Origin: Promethearchaeota archaeon
Lineage (GTDB): Archaea; Asgardarchaeota; Lokiarchaeia; Sigyniarchaeales; SOKP01
Length of the DNA: 57,139 bases
Reading direction: 5' to 3'
Assembly (NCBI GenBank): GCA_018238625.1
Contig: JABCSY010000012.1
Coordinates: 1-57,139 of the forward strand
Shown: piece after piece, positions 16,327 to 25,029 of the stretch
How the letters are laid out: each line of letters opens with the position of its first letter
How positions within the stretch are numbered: the stretch's first letter is position 1
Notes under the pieces: model-generated
Databases searched by the model: none
Seen by the model: the letters and a program-made list of their open reading frames with translations, nothing else
Told to the model about the DNA's origin: nothing
Made by a program: the position numbers and the translations under genes

Positions 16327-17556
16327 CTAAGTTAGGGAAAAATCATTATTTCTCATAGGATCAAAAATTTCGGTAATAGTTTTATTTTTAACAAGAAGTA
16401 TTTTAGGGAGCGTATATGGAAACCGATTAGAAAAAGTCAGAGTATACGCTCCGACATTCGTAACCATTACAATATCATTTTCTTTTAAGTCTTTAGTAAA
16501 AAAATAATTTTTCGCTAATACATCTTGGTCCGTAGGCACAATTCCAGCTATTGAAGTTTTAAATTTATGTGGTTCGTTGATTTTTGAAGCATTGTAAAAT
16601 CTTAAAGAGCACTTTGCGAATTTGGGACAAATATGATTTCCTATATCTAAAAAAATCCATCTATCTTCAGATACCTTAATAATTTTAGAAAGAAATATAC
16701 CAGCATCTCCAATAATATAGCGCCCTGGCTCAAAATATATGTTTTTAAAATTGAACTCAGAGTTATTTAGGGTCGAGTTTATATTATTCGCGATTTCTCT
16801 TAATTGGGTTTCTGGCATTATAACTGCTTCTGGAAAACCGCCCCCTAAATTAATATTTTCTACATTAATTCCAGCATCTGATAAAATTTTAATATTTTCT
16901 ATGAGAGATTCTATATTTTTTTTAAACTGTCCAAAATTATTCATTTGAGTAGAATAATGAGACAAAATCGTTGTTAATTTGATGTTTTCACATTCTTTTA
17001 CTAAATTTGTTAATTTTATTAATTTAGATTTGTCTAATACGATTCCTAATTTACTCCCATATTTTTGAGAATTAATTCTAATGCATATATTTTGAATTTT
17101 ATGATATTTTTTAGCAATCGAGTTAATTTGAATTAAATCTTTTAAGTTGTACACTATAATTTCTTTTACATTCTCTTGTATGCATTTTTCGATGAGATCA
17201 TGCGGTAAATAAGGACCTCCTACGATAATTTTATTTGGGGGAAATTGCAATTTTAGCGCTAAATTTAATTCAGGTAGTCCGATTAATTCAGCACCTATAC
17301 CTTCCGATTGAATAATATTACAAATTTCTGGGAGAAAATTGGCTTTAAATGAATAAAAACATTGAAAATTTTTAAAAACAGATTTAAATACTCTACAAAA
17401 AGAGTTAATATTGTTTCTAACTCTATTTTCTAAAAAAATCATCAATGGAGTCGTTGAATTTCTTAAAATGTCGTTGAGTAGAAGCGTATCAATCAACAAA
17501 TTTCCCTCTTTTTTATTTAAATAGGGATTTCCAGATATTTTCTTCAATTTAATCAA
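16327..17556 (-). CDS. PLP-dependent decarboxylase (fold III, DAP/ornithine decarboxylase family) lacking the catalytic Cys
   Basis: A 409-residue group IV decarboxylase. The PLP-binding Lys is K71 in FYSFKANFLPE. The phosphate-binding Gly loop is NLGGGFPEA, and YFEPGRYIIG is the conserved EPGR motif. In diaminopimelate and ornithine decarboxylases a catalytic Cys follows in GPxCxSxD; here the aligned stretch is GIVPTDQDVL, with Pro in the Cys position while the Asp is kept. Substrate is therefore open; it could act on a peptidyl or carrier-bound amino acid or a polyamine precursor. Its start overlaps the end of the glycosyltransferase gene by 8 nt, which suggests one transcript and possibly a shared cell-surface or secondary-product pathway. 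Confidence 0.75.
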   Translation of the reverse strand: MIKLKKISGNPYLNKKEGNLLIDTLLLNDILRNSTTPLMIFLENRVRNNINSFCRVFKSVFKNFQCFYSFKANFLPEICNIIQSEGIGAELIGLPELNLALKLQFPPNKIIVGGPYLPHDLIEKCIQENVKEIIVYNLKDLIQINSIAKKYHKIQNICIRINSQKYGSKLGIVLDKSKLIKLTNLVKECENIKLTTILSHYSTQMNNFGQFKKNIESLIENIKILSDAGINVENINLGGGFPEAVIMPETQLREIANNINSTLNNSEFNFKNIYFEPGRYIIGDAGIFLSKIIKVSEDRWIFLDIGNHICPKFAKCSLRFYNASKINEPHKFKTSIAGIVPTDQDVLAKNYFFTKDLKENDIVMVTNVGAYTLTFSNRFPYTLPKILLVKNKTITEIFDPMRNNDFSLT

Positions 17557-18853
17557 CTTTTTTTGAAATTAATTCTTGATAAGTTTCATGAGTTTTTCTA
17601 GCTACTATATCCCAAGAAAAATTTTGACGAACTCTAATTTTACCTTCTGATCCTAATTTTTTACTGAAGTTCTTCCTTTTTAGAAGCGTTACAACTTTAT
17701 TAGCTATATCTAAATGGTTATTATATTCAACTAATAAACCATCAATGTTATCCCTAATGACTTCTGGAGTTGCCCCTACATTTGCACCTATAACTGGTTT
17801 ACCAGAAGCCCAAGCCTCTAAATACGCAATGCCAAACGCATCGCTTCGGCTTGGCATTAAATACACATCTGTTTCGTTAAAAGCGGCTATTTTTTTTTCA
17901 TCGTAATAACCTTTTAAATTATCTGGAGTTAGATTAATAACTCGTCGAGTTATCGTTTTTTTAATTTTTGAGAGCTCTAGATTAAACGCAATAGTGGAAG
18001 GTCCAATAAAAACAAAATATACTTTCTTATATTTTTTAATAATATAGGGAATTGCTCGTAAAATAGAAATCGCTCCTTTCTCGTAATTTTTATAGCCACA
18101 AAATAAGATCATTTTATATTTCTTTTCTTTTGGTTTGAAGTACTTTTGTTTAAACTTAAATTTGTTGTTACTTCGACCAGAAGAGAGATCAAACTTTTTG
18201 TAGTCTACTCCCATCGAAATAACTTTAATTTTATCTTTGGGTAAGTTAAACTTTTCTACCATTACTTTTTTTTCAAGATTCGTACACGCAATGATTTGAT
18301 CAAATTTTTTTAAAGCTTCAAAAAGATTTTTATTGAGATATCTAGGATTAGAGAAATGAAAAAAAGGCGTACAAACAGTAGGTTTATTGATAAGTTTTCC
18401 AAGTATTAAACTATTTATAAGATTAAAGTATGGAAAAAAGGTTGTGTGAATTAAGTCAAAGGAAAATTTAGTTGATTGCGCTATTTTTTCAATTATATTT
18501 CCTAAATAAGGACCATTTTTTAAAAAACCAATCAAACAATCATCAGATAGTTTCAAAAGATTGTAGGATGGAAGTTTTTTAATTAATTTAAATTTTTCTT
18601 CTAATAAAACTTTATATTTTACAGGAAAACGCGTGATCTTTAAATTGTTTACAACATCATAATGTTTATCCCCAATATTTATTATTCTACCATTAGGTTG
18701 TCTTAGGGCTTTAAAATCAATTGCGGTGGAGGTATAGATATCAACTTGGTAATTGTGTTTCGAATTTAAAATCTCAGCCATCGTTTGGATATAAAATTCT
18801 GCCCCCGAGATTGCGGGGAAATATCTTGTCGGAAGATATAAAATCTTGTTCAA
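17549..18853 (-). CDS. GT4-family glycosyltransferase
   Basis: A 434-residue GT-B glycosyltransferase. The N-terminal domain begins LYLPTRYFPAISGAEFYIQ, typical of family GT4, and the C-terminal nucleotide-sugar domain contains KMILFCGYKNYEKGAISILRA. The donor-binding E(x7)E region is SRSDAFGIAYLEAWASGKPVIGANVG. No signal peptide or transmembrane helix is seen, so it is cytosolic or peripheral. The stop region overlaps the PLP-decarboxylase start. Sugar donor and acceptor cannot be read from sequence. Its start is divergent from the SWIM-finger gene with about 50 nt between. Confidence 0.88.
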   Translation of the reverse strand: MNKILYLPTRYFPAISGAEFYIQTMAEILNSKHNYQVDIYTSTAIDFKALRQPNGRIINIGDKHYDVVNNLKITRFPVKYKVLLEEKFKLIKKLPSYNLLKLSDDCLIGFLKNGPYLGNIIEKIAQSTKFSFDLIHTTFFPYFNLINSLILGKLINKPTVCTPFFHFSNPRYLNKNLFEALKKFDQIIACTNLEKKVMVEKFNLPKDKIKVISMGVDYKKFDLSSGRSNNKFKFKQKYFKPKEKKYKMILFCGYKNYEKGAISILRAIPYIIKKYKKVYFVFIGPSTIAFNLELSKIKKTITRRVINLTPDNLKGYYDEKKIAAFNETDVYLMPSRSDAFGIAYLEAWASGKPVIGANVGATPEVIRDNIDGLLVEYNNHLDIANKVVTLLKRKNFSKKLGSEGKIRVRQNFSWDIVARKTHETYQELISKKVD

Positions 18854-18902
18854 ACTTAATATCCTTTTTATTTATCAATTATAATTATTATATGATAACT
18901 AA

Positions 18903-19340
18903 ATGTCTAAGGATTTATTATTTGATGTTTATTCAATTGCAAAAAAGAAAGGCGTAATCGATGATGAGTTAATAAATTTCATTGATACGATTTTTCCTAA
19001 TAAGGTTGATAAGGTTTTAGATGTTATAAAAAAAGGTATAACAAAATATACTTTTAAACCTTCGAATAGAGTTATTTGGCTCGCTTTAGGATCCATAAAG
19101 GATGTTAAAAAGCGTTCTAAAGACAACTTAGATACCGTATATCGCGAATATTTAATATATCCTAAATTGTATTGTTCCTGTCTAAATTTTTATAAGGAGG
19201 TTGTAAAAAATCAATCTATAGGATATTGTAAACATCTTATAGCTCAAGTAATATGTGAGGCATTAAATAAATATAAAAAAGTTGAGCTAAAAGACAAGGA
19301 ATTTAAAGATTTAATTAATAATTTGGAATCAAAATTTTAA
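18903..19340 (+). CDS. SWIM zinc-finger protein
   Basis: A 145-residue protein whose central segment carries a SWIM-type finger: YCSCLNFY, then GYCKHLIAQV, giving C-x-C...C-x-H. The upstream VIWLALGSIKDVKKRS forms the strands that lead into the finger. SWIM fingers bind DNA or protein; archaeal stand-alone versions of this size have been linked with RadA/Rad51 paralogues, but no such partner lies nearby. Its last 12 nt overlap the end of the convergent ThiI-type gene. Confidence 0.72.
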   Translation: MSKDLLFDVYSIAKKKGVIDDELINFIDTIFPNKVDKVLDVIKKGITKYTFKPSNRVIWLALGSIKDVKKRSKDNLDTVYREYLIYPKLYCSCLNFYKEVVKNQSIGYCKHLIAQVICEALNKYKKVELKDKEFKDLINNLESKF

Positions 19341-19964
19341 TACTTCTGCGTTTTCTATTGAATTTTCGACTAAATCGAAAATATTGATTTTTGATTCTGA
19401 ATGCTGTATTTCGTGAGGTTTTGCGTGAGTTTCAGGGTATTGTGGATTAAATTTACACCCTGCTGATGGGATTGAAGATACTTCATATGACCCAATTTTT
19501 TTATTTATATTTATTACTTCTTGTTTATCACATCCTATTAACGGTCTTAATACTATAAAATCTTGAATTATACTATTATATGAATATAAATTATCTAAAG
19601 TTTGACTGGCTTGTTCTCCCAAAATATCTCCTGTAACAATTATTTTAGTATTTTCTAACCTCCCTAAACGTTTTGCTGTTCGAAGCATTAATCGCTTGCA
19701 TAAAACACAAGTTAATTTTCTGTCGCAAAATTGTTTAAAAGCTTCCAAGTTGTTATCGTGGTTAATAATATAGATTTTTAATTCGTTATCTGTGTATTTT
19801 GATAATAATTTGACAAGATCTATAACTTTGTTTTTCATAGAATGATTTTCATCATCTGAGGTTAAAAATGAGAGAAACACCGGAGTAAAACCCCTTTTTA
19901 TCATTAAATACGCTGCGATTGAGCTGTCTAAACCACCTGAAAGTAAAGATATAAATTTTCTCAT
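19329..19964 (-). CDS. ThiI-type PP-loop tRNA sulfurtransferase domain protein, no THUMP
   Basis: A 211-residue protein that starts MRKFISLLSGGLDSSIAA, a PP-loop pyrophosphatase motif, and continues with segments typical of the ThiI catalytic domain: CVLCKRLMLRTAKRLG, IVTGDILGEQASQT and LRPLIGCDKQEVI. ThiI makes 4-thiouridine at tRNA position 8. The THUMP and ferredoxin-like domains normally found N-terminal are absent, so it must bind tRNA differently or use a separate partner. Downstream gene of a pair with the CxxCxxCC protein (15 nt apart, same strand). Confidence 0.8.
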   Translation of the reverse strand: MRKFISLLSGGLDSSIAAYLMIKRGFTPVFLSFLTSDDENHSMKNKVIDLVKLLSKYTDNELKIYIINHDNNLEAFKQFCDRKLTCVLCKRLMLRTAKRLGRLENTKIIVTGDILGEQASQTLDNLYSYNSIIQDFIVLRPLIGCDKQEVININKKIGSYEVSSIPSAGCKFNPQYPETHAKPHEIQHSESKINIFDLVENSIENAEVLKF

Positions 19965-19979
19965 CGTTCGCTTTAAATT

Positions 19980-20582
19980 TTAATTTGTAGTTATTTCTTC
20001 CCTTTCCCATTCATTTAAATATTTATTAAAATCATCAAGCATAATTTTTCTCGATATTTGAATTTTGTTTTTATATTCGAGTTTTTTAATTTTTAACATA
20101 ATCTTTTTATTCTTTTTTAGGTGTTCTAGAGCTTTAGGATATTCATCTCTAAAAATCTTTTTAATGTTATTAAAATCCGCATTTTTTAGGAAATCGTAAT
20201 ATCTAATTACATAATTACATAATGGATCAATACTTATTTGAAAATTAAAGGCATCAACTTGTTTTAAAGCCAAGGGGTAAGCCTTGCATGCTAACGGTTT
20301 AATTTCTTGTACTGTACAACCATTTCTTTTATCATAAAAAGGACATCCTTGAGTTTCGTTGTCCAATCGTATTTTATATGTCACAACAAGTATTTTTTTG
20401 TTTAAAATATCTGGAAATACTAAGTCTTCGATAATTTTAAAGGCAATACCCTTTTTTTTAGCGATTTCTATTAATTTATTTGCCTCTTTAGGATATATTG
20501 GTATTCTTTTTTTGGAACCAAAAATTTCATGACAACATGTTCCGCATTTTATACATTCATAATTTAGCTCAGTCAATTCCAA
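19980..20582 (-). CDS. YkgJ/UPF0153-type CxxCxxCC metal-cluster protein
   Basis: A 200-residue protein with the family motif C-I-K-C-G-T-C-C near the N-terminus, then GCPFYDKRNGCTV and K-P-L-A-C-K-A-Y-P-L. These cysteines are the expected ligands of a zinc or iron-sulfur cluster in the UPF0153 family. A further Cys occurs in DPLCNYV. The family has no agreed function. The C-terminal third is highly charged and helical. It is the first gene of a pair with the ThiI-type protein, which also depends on cysteine chemistry. Confidence 0.8.
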   Translation of the reverse strand: MELTELNYECIKCGTCCHEIFGSKKRIPIYPKEANKLIEIAKKKGIAFKIIEDLVFPDILNKKILVVTYKIRLDNETQGCPFYDKRNGCTVQEIKPLACKAYPLALKQVDAFNFQISIDPLCNYVIRYYDFLKNADFNNIKKIFRDEYPKALEHLKKNKKIMLKIKKLEYKNKIQISRKIMLDDFNKYLNEWEREEITTN

Positions 20583-20775
20583 AAAATTACCTTTTTCAGA
20601 TGATATTGATATGAAATCCTCATTATATTTATAAATACCTTAAAAAATTAATTTAGGTGATAATATTAATATATTACTTTAACAGTAAATCATGAGTCTA
20701 TTAGGATAACACATTGATTTAAAGATATTAAAAAGATTCTAATTATATCGATAAACAATACTTAAGGTAAAAAAA

Positions 20776-21591
20776 TTGACTGAGTCTGGGATAAGGATTA
20801 TTAAACATAATAATATTAAAGAAGAAGAATTTAAAGCCCCTATTTGTATTTTAGGAATGCCAGGTATCGCTGATGTTGGAAAATTCGCTATAGATTCTTT
20901 AATTGGACAATTAGATGCCCAAAATTTTATGGATTTTATATTTGATGATTACCCCGCAGGAGCGATAGTTGATGATAGCCTATTATCAGCACCTAAAGCA
21001 GAAATTCTTTTTTGGAAAGATCCAAGTAATAGAAGAGATATTATTTTAATTACTGCAGATGCGCAAAGTTTAACACCTAAAGGCATATATAGAATTTCAA
21101 ATTTTCTTACAGAGATAATAAACCAATGTAAAATTAAGTTGATAATTGCTTTGGGAGCGTATCCCGTAAATAGTCGCAAGATTGATTCAAAAATTCCAAA
21201 AATATTTGCAAGTTCAACTAACCGAGAACTGTTAGAGAATTTTTTATCAAAAAATAATTGTGAAAAAATCCAAAAAGGGGTTATTATTGGTGCTAATGGG
21301 TTAATTCCAACTTTGGCAAAAGCGAGATTTAATATAGACGGGATTGTTCTTTTAGCCGAAACGGATAATATTGCGATGCTTAATGAGGATATCACCGATT
21401 TAAAAGCTTCAATAACACTCTTAGAAATGATTAAGAAATCTTTTATGTTACCAATTAAAAAGAAATATTCTCTTGATAATTTAGAAGATATTACGAAAAG
21501 TCTTCAAAATAAAAGAGAACAATTGGAAAAAGATCTCGGTACATTTCAATTTGTTGATATTGACGATAAGAGAAAATCATTATACATTTAA
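20776..21591 (+). CDS. PAC2-family proteasome assembly chaperone-like protein
   Basis: A 271-residue protein of the PAC2/PbaB group (COG2047-like). Recognisable segments are CILGMPGIADVGKFAIDSL, FDDYPAGAIVDDSLLSAP and the later VIIGANGLIPTLAK. Archaeal PbaA/PbaB proteins bind the C-termini of proteasome alpha subunits, and eukaryotic PAC2 helps assemble the alpha ring. The start is TTG. An unrelated gene at 25.9 kb may encode a PAC3/PAC4-like partner. No proteasome subunit genes are in the window. Rpo12 follows on the same strand after about 100 nt. Confidence 0.85.
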   Translation: MTESGIRIIKHNNIKEEEFKAPICILGMPGIADVGKFAIDSLIGQLDAQNFMDFIFDDYPAGAIVDDSLLSAPKAEILFWKDPSNRRDIILITADAQSLTPKGIYRISNFLTEIINQCKIKLIIALGAYPVNSRKIDSKIPKIFASSTNRELLENFLSKNNCEKIQKGVIIGANGLIPTLAKARFNIDGIVLLAETDNIAMLNEDITDLKASITLLEMIKKSFMLPIKKKYSLDNLEDITKSLQNKREQLEKDLGTFQFVDIDDKRKSLYI

Positions 21592-21690
21592 AACTATTTA
21601 TTTTTTTACATTATTAGTGTTTTTAGGAATTCTACTAACAACTTTAATTATTTGCGAAAAATATTTTAACTTTAATTCATTTTAAAAAAT

Positions 21691-21840
21691 ATGAAGTATG
21701 TCTGCGCTAGAAAAAGTTGTGGGAAAGAAGTCTCTAAAAAGGAATTAAACGCTCTTCCTGGAATTAAATGTTCCCACTGTGGATTTCGCATCCTATACAA
21801 AAAACGCCCTGATGTTATAAAAAGAATTAAAGTGATATAA
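21691..21840 (+). CDS. rpo12: DNA-directed RNA polymerase subunit Rpo12 (RpoP)
   Basis: A 49-residue protein that is easily missed because of its size. It begins MKYVCARKSCGKEV, contains LPGIKCSHCGFRILYK, and ends RPDVIKRIKVI. This is the zinc-binding subunit equivalent to eukaryotic RPB12: a CxxxxC/CxxC zinc ribbon followed by the strongly conserved R-P-x-x-x-K-R tail. One oddity is the first cysteine pair, C-A-R-K-S-C, with four residues between rather than the usual two. It converges on the TFB gene, 29 nt away. Confidence 0.93.
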   Translation: MKYVCARKSCGKEVSKKELNALPGIKCSHCGFRILYKKRPDVIKRIKVI

Positions 21841-21869
21841 GACTTTATTAGTTTGAAAGTAAGATCTTT

Positions 21870-22805
21870 TTAAATGCGATCTATGGATTCATATCTCATA
21901 TGATTTACAAGTTCTTTATACCTATTCCGTATAGTAGCTTCAGTTACCCCTGCTGCTAATGAGATCTCTCTTTGAGTCCTGCGTTCTCCCTCTTGTATCG
22001 CCGCTACATATAAAGCTGCACCCGCTAGACCAGTGGGAGCCTTTCCAGCCGTTATATGATACTTTTTTGCTAATTTTAATAATTCTGCTGCGCGATTCTG
22101 AGTTCTCCCTGAAAGATTTAATTCAGCACAAAATCGAGGGATGAAATTTATTGGAGAGGAAACTTGAATATTTATTTTTAATTCAATTAGAATTAACCTA
22201 TAACAACGAGCAATTTTTTTTTTATCGACTAAGGCAAATTCGACAAAATCATCCAAAGTTTTCGGAATATTATTCAACCGGCATGATAAATAAATGGAAG
22301 CTATTAACATTGCCTCAATAGATCTTCCTCTTATTAGATTTTTATGAGCCATTTTTCGATATATATGAGCTGCTGATTCTTTTAAGGCTTTGGATAGATT
22401 CAATTGAGAAGAAAAGCGATCTAATTCGTTCATAGCATGAGCTAAATTTCGATCTATTGATTTATTTGTCCTCGTCCTTACATGCCATTTTCTTAAGCGA
22501 TACACTTCAGCCTTCATTTTTGGGCTTATACATTTACCGAAAGCGTCTTTATTTTTCCACCCAATCATAGTACTTAGTCCTTTATCATGGAGTGTCAAAG
22601 TTGTTGGCGCTCCTACTCTGGCTTTTTTATTGGCTTCTTCTGAAGAGAAAGCTCTCCATTCAGGACCAGAATCAATGATTTTTTGGCTTAAAACTAAACC
22701 ACATACATTGCAAATTAACTCACCACGGGCGCTATCAGAAATCAGATTTGTGTTTCCACATTCTGGGCATAAATTTAAATTATTTTGAAGCATTGAAAGA
22801 TCCAA
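21870..22805 (-). CDS. tfb: Transcription initiation factor TFB (TFIIB homologue)
   Basis: A 311-residue canonical TFB. The N-terminal zinc ribbon has CPECGNTNL and CNVCGLVL. The B-reader follows as GPEWRAFSSEE, and two cyclin-like repeats occupy the rest; the second has ITAGKAPTGLAGAALYVAA and a recognition helix ending VTEATIRNRYKELV. It bridges TBP-bound promoter DNA and RNA polymerase. This is the normal-looking TFB of the window; a divergent second one is encoded at 51 kb. The upstream gap shared with the zinc-finger gene holds the divergent promoters. Confidence 0.96.
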   Translation of the reverse strand: MDLSMLQNNLNLCPECGNTNLISDSARGELICNVCGLVLSQKIIDSGPEWRAFSSEEANKKARVGAPTTLTLHDKGLSTMIGWKNKDAFGKCISPKMKAEVYRLRKWHVRTRTNKSIDRNLAHAMNELDRFSSQLNLSKALKESAAHIYRKMAHKNLIRGRSIEAMLIASIYLSCRLNNIPKTLDDFVEFALVDKKKIARCYRLILIELKINIQVSSPINFIPRFCAELNLSGRTQNRAAELLKLAKKYHITAGKAPTGLAGAALYVAAIQEGERRTQREISLAAGVTEATIRNRYKELVNHMRYESIDRI

Positions 22806-22973
22806 TTACTTATACCCACACATATTTCAATTCCTTAATTTCTATAATTAAAGTCATACTTTTAAATGTTTGCGTTTTTAGGATTTATCAGTTAATAAAA
22901 ATCACATTTTAAAATTTTTGTTCTTAACATTTCACCGAAAAATTTTAATAAGTTATATTTTTCTGATTATATA

Positions 22974-23420
22974 ATGCGACATTTTTATAAAAGTCATGGT
23001 AAGCATTGTTATCTTCGATCATTTCAGACATCTTGCAGAAAGTGTGGTGCAGATGTGTTATATTGGGAATGCACTCATGGAAGTAAAATCTTTTTTGAGT
23101 ACCCACCTTACGGAAAATTACGAAGGCATTATTGTCGGAACCTTGATGGAAAATCACATCAAAGAAAGATTTTTCCAGTTGTTGTTCAAAAACCTAAAGG
23201 TCTTTTGGAAAACCCATATTTCAGTTGTCCCGTGTGTGGGAAATTGTTTAGAAAAGAAATTTTTCTAAAAGATCATCTGAATGAACTAAAAAAAAATGAT
23301 TCCAAACATAATTTATTTTTTCAAAATAAAATAATATTTAAAAACAAATTGAATGAAAAGAATGAATTTCAAGATAAACCTAGGTTTGGGAGAATTAATA
23401 TAAGGTCATCAAAAAAATAA
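22974..23420 (+). CDS. Zinc-finger protein with C2H2-like C-terminal finger
   Basis: A 148-residue basic protein with two metal-binding blocks. The first is SCRKCGADVLYWECTHGSK followed by RHYC. The second is FSCPVCGKLFRKEIFLKDH with a later His, which resembles a classical C2H2 finger (C-x2-C-x12-H). The F-F-E-Y-P-P-Y-G-K-L segment between them looks conserved, but I cannot name the family. The C-terminal 45 residues are Lys/Asn-rich and probably disordered. It may bind nucleic acid. Divergent from tfb. Confidence 0.65.
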   Translation: MRHFYKSHGKHCYLRSFQTSCRKCGADVLYWECTHGSKIFFEYPPYGKLRRHYCRNLDGKSHQRKIFPVVVQKPKGLLENPYFSCPVCGKLFRKEIFLKDHLNELKKNDSKHNLFFQNKIIFKNKLNEKNEFQDKPRFGRINIRSSKK

Positions 23421-23530
23421 AATTCCGAACCCATAACATTTTAATAAAAATTTTATAATTATATTTATACTAATATATTATTATTAATTCTTCACTAGAG
23501 GATATATAAATCTAAAAAATTGAGGAAAAA

Positions 23531-24133
23531 ATGCCAGCTGATCCAGCAACTGTTATTTATAATTTAATGCAAAAAGATCCCAGTATTATTGCTGCTGCTG
23601 TAATTCAAGGAAGAAATAACATTCTTTACTCAACAGATAATTGGGACATTAGTTCTGATATTGGTAAAGTTAGTTCAAGTTGGAGCGGTTTAAACGCTCC
23701 GTTTATCATAATTTCGGGTGTAAAATATTCTGTGCTTCAATGTACATCAGAAAGGATGGTAGCTACTTCAATTAAGGGCGAAGGGCACATAATTGGAGCA
23801 AAAGATGAAGAACACAAAGTTTTAATATATCTTGAACCAGATGGTGAACCTATGGGGGCAACGATGGATACATCAAGAGCAGTTTCAGAGTTAAGTTCAA
23901 AACAAGCTTATGTGGGCGCTAATACTCAATTTAGTGAAAGCGGTGTTGCGCCTGTTGCAGGAAAAAGTGTAGAACCTCAATTAAAAGGGGAAATTCAGTC
24001 TTTCTTAGAGTGGATAAAAGATGGCGAGGGGCTTTCAGGATACATTAACTATTATCTTCAACAAAATAACGCCCATATCATATCCGAACTTTCAAAAATA
24101 TATAACGAGTTAAGACAAATATTTGGAGTGTAA
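23531..24133 (+). CDS. Roadblock/longin-like fold protein
   Basis: A 200-residue protein. Residues about 1-115 follow the roadblock/LC7-profilin-like pattern: an N-terminal helix (VIYNLMQKDP), paired strands (IAAAVIQGRNNILYS), a helix, then ISGVKYSVLQCT, RMVATSIKGEGHIIGAK and HKVLIYLEPDGEP. A short Ser/Gly-rich linker leads to a C-terminal helical part (about 150-200). Similar proteins are widespread in Asgard archaea. No GTPase gene is adjacent. The fold assignment is by pattern and is moderately sure; function is unknown. Confidence 0.55.
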   Translation: MPADPATVIYNLMQKDPSIIAAAVIQGRNNILYSTDNWDISSDIGKVSSSWSGLNAPFIIISGVKYSVLQCTSERMVATSIKGEGHIIGAKDEEHKVLIYLEPDGEPMGATMDTSRAVSELSSKQAYVGANTQFSESGVAPVAGKSVEPQLKGEIQSFLEWIKDGEGLSGYINYYLQQNNAHIISELSKIYNELRQIFGV

Positions 24134-24285
24134 ATTGACTTTTAACTATAGCGATATTATTGGAAAGTTCTCAGAAATAATGTAAAAACAATCAAAAATC
24201 TTCAAAAAGTAGTGACAAAATACCTATCTCAAACAAATTACATTTCAAAAATCTTAATTCTCAAAATAGCAACGAGCGTAGAAAA

Positions 24286-24684
24286 GTGGTTAAACAACTA
24301 AAAAAAAAAATAGATAAAAGAAAAACAGTGTATAAAACAGATGAGGATTTAGAAATGGATATTCCCTTAGTTCCTGAAGCACCAAAAAATAAAGAAAAGT
24401 TAACGGTTAATTCTCCGGGTCTTTCTACTGACTTGCTTATTAAAATGAAAAAGCTTGGATCGGAACAAATAAAAGTAGTTTTAGTCAATTGTGAACGGTG
24501 TAATGAAATAATCCCCGTGCCAATTCCAAAGAATTTTATATCAAAATCAAAGCTACCTGTTGTTCCTATAAGTTATGTTCACAATAACCCTCAAAATAAA
24601 GATCAACATTGTATCACTCTTCATGTTGATCATGATTTTGATATACGTCGGCAACGTATATCAGATGTTGTTTTTTCTCCTTAG
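24286..24684 (+). CDS. Hypothetical protein with single CxxC and His-rich C-terminal strand region
   Basis: A 132-residue protein with GTG start. The first 60 residues are charged and probably disordered. The C-terminal part has VLVNCERCNEIIPVPIPK, a strand pair (PVVPISYVHNN) and HCITLHVDHDFDIRRQRI. This layout resembles small Asgard modules with a cysteine knuckle, a strand and a terminal H-x-F/L-x-x-x-x-D-x-x-F-x-x-R pattern that often end roadblock or adaptor proteins, but I cannot name the family. It may form a unit with the roadblock-like gene 150 nt upstream. Confidence 0.5.
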   Translation: MVKQLKKKIDKRKTVYKTDEDLEMDIPLVPEAPKNKEKLTVNSPGLSTDLLIKMKKLGSEQIKVVLVNCERCNEIIPVPIPKNFISKSKLPVVPISYVHNNPQNKDQHCITLHVDHDFDIRRQRISDVVFSP

Positions 24685-24693
24685 TAATTGTAT

Positions 24694-24915
24694 TCACATT
24701 AAATTAATAACGATCACGATAACAAAGGGAATTAAACATAATAAACAGCTAAAAGCAATAAAACTATTCCTCCACTTCAAATCGTTAGGATTAAGAATTG
24801 CGTTGCAATTTTCACAATATTTCCGAATTGGGTCGTTTATTTCACTATCACAGTTATAGCATCGTGTTAGCGCAATACTTTTTTTAATTGTAGAATTGTG
24901 TTTAGATGTAGACAT
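24694..24915 (-). CDS. Zinc-ribbon protein with C-terminal transmembrane helix
   Basis: A 73-residue protein. A zinc ribbon is formed by RCYNCDSEI and YCENCNAIL, followed by one hydrophobic helix (residues about 50-71, FIAFSCLLCLIPFVIVIVI) at the extreme C-terminus. The helix position makes it a tail-anchored protein and so a possible client of the Get3-like ATPase at 5.6 kb; that link is inference. It converges on the gene upstream in the window, with 9 nt between. Confidence 0.68.
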   Translation of the reverse strand: MSTSKHNSTIKKSIALTRCYNCDSEINDPIRKYCENCNAILNPNDLKWRNSFIAFSCLLCLIPFVIVIVINLM

Positions 24916-24966
24916 TAGAATTCAAGTACTTATATAATTTAATAGAATTAAAAAAATGCTGTAAAC

Positions 24967-25023
24967 TATATTATATAATTCTCAATTAAAATAAAATTAT
25001 AAATTCATTGTTTAATTGGTGAG
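24967..25023 (+). promoter_or_regulatory. TATA-like box and Shine-Dalgarno sequence for ADH synthase
   Basis: A TATA-like stretch (about 24967-24978, atattatataat) is followed by GGTGAG at 25018-25023. The 3' end of the window's own 16S gene contains the complement of GGAGGTGATCC, so GGTGA pairs with it. It lies 7 nt upstream of the ATT at 25030, ideal spacing for initiation there. Confidence 0.5.
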
Positions 25024-25029
25024 TAATCG

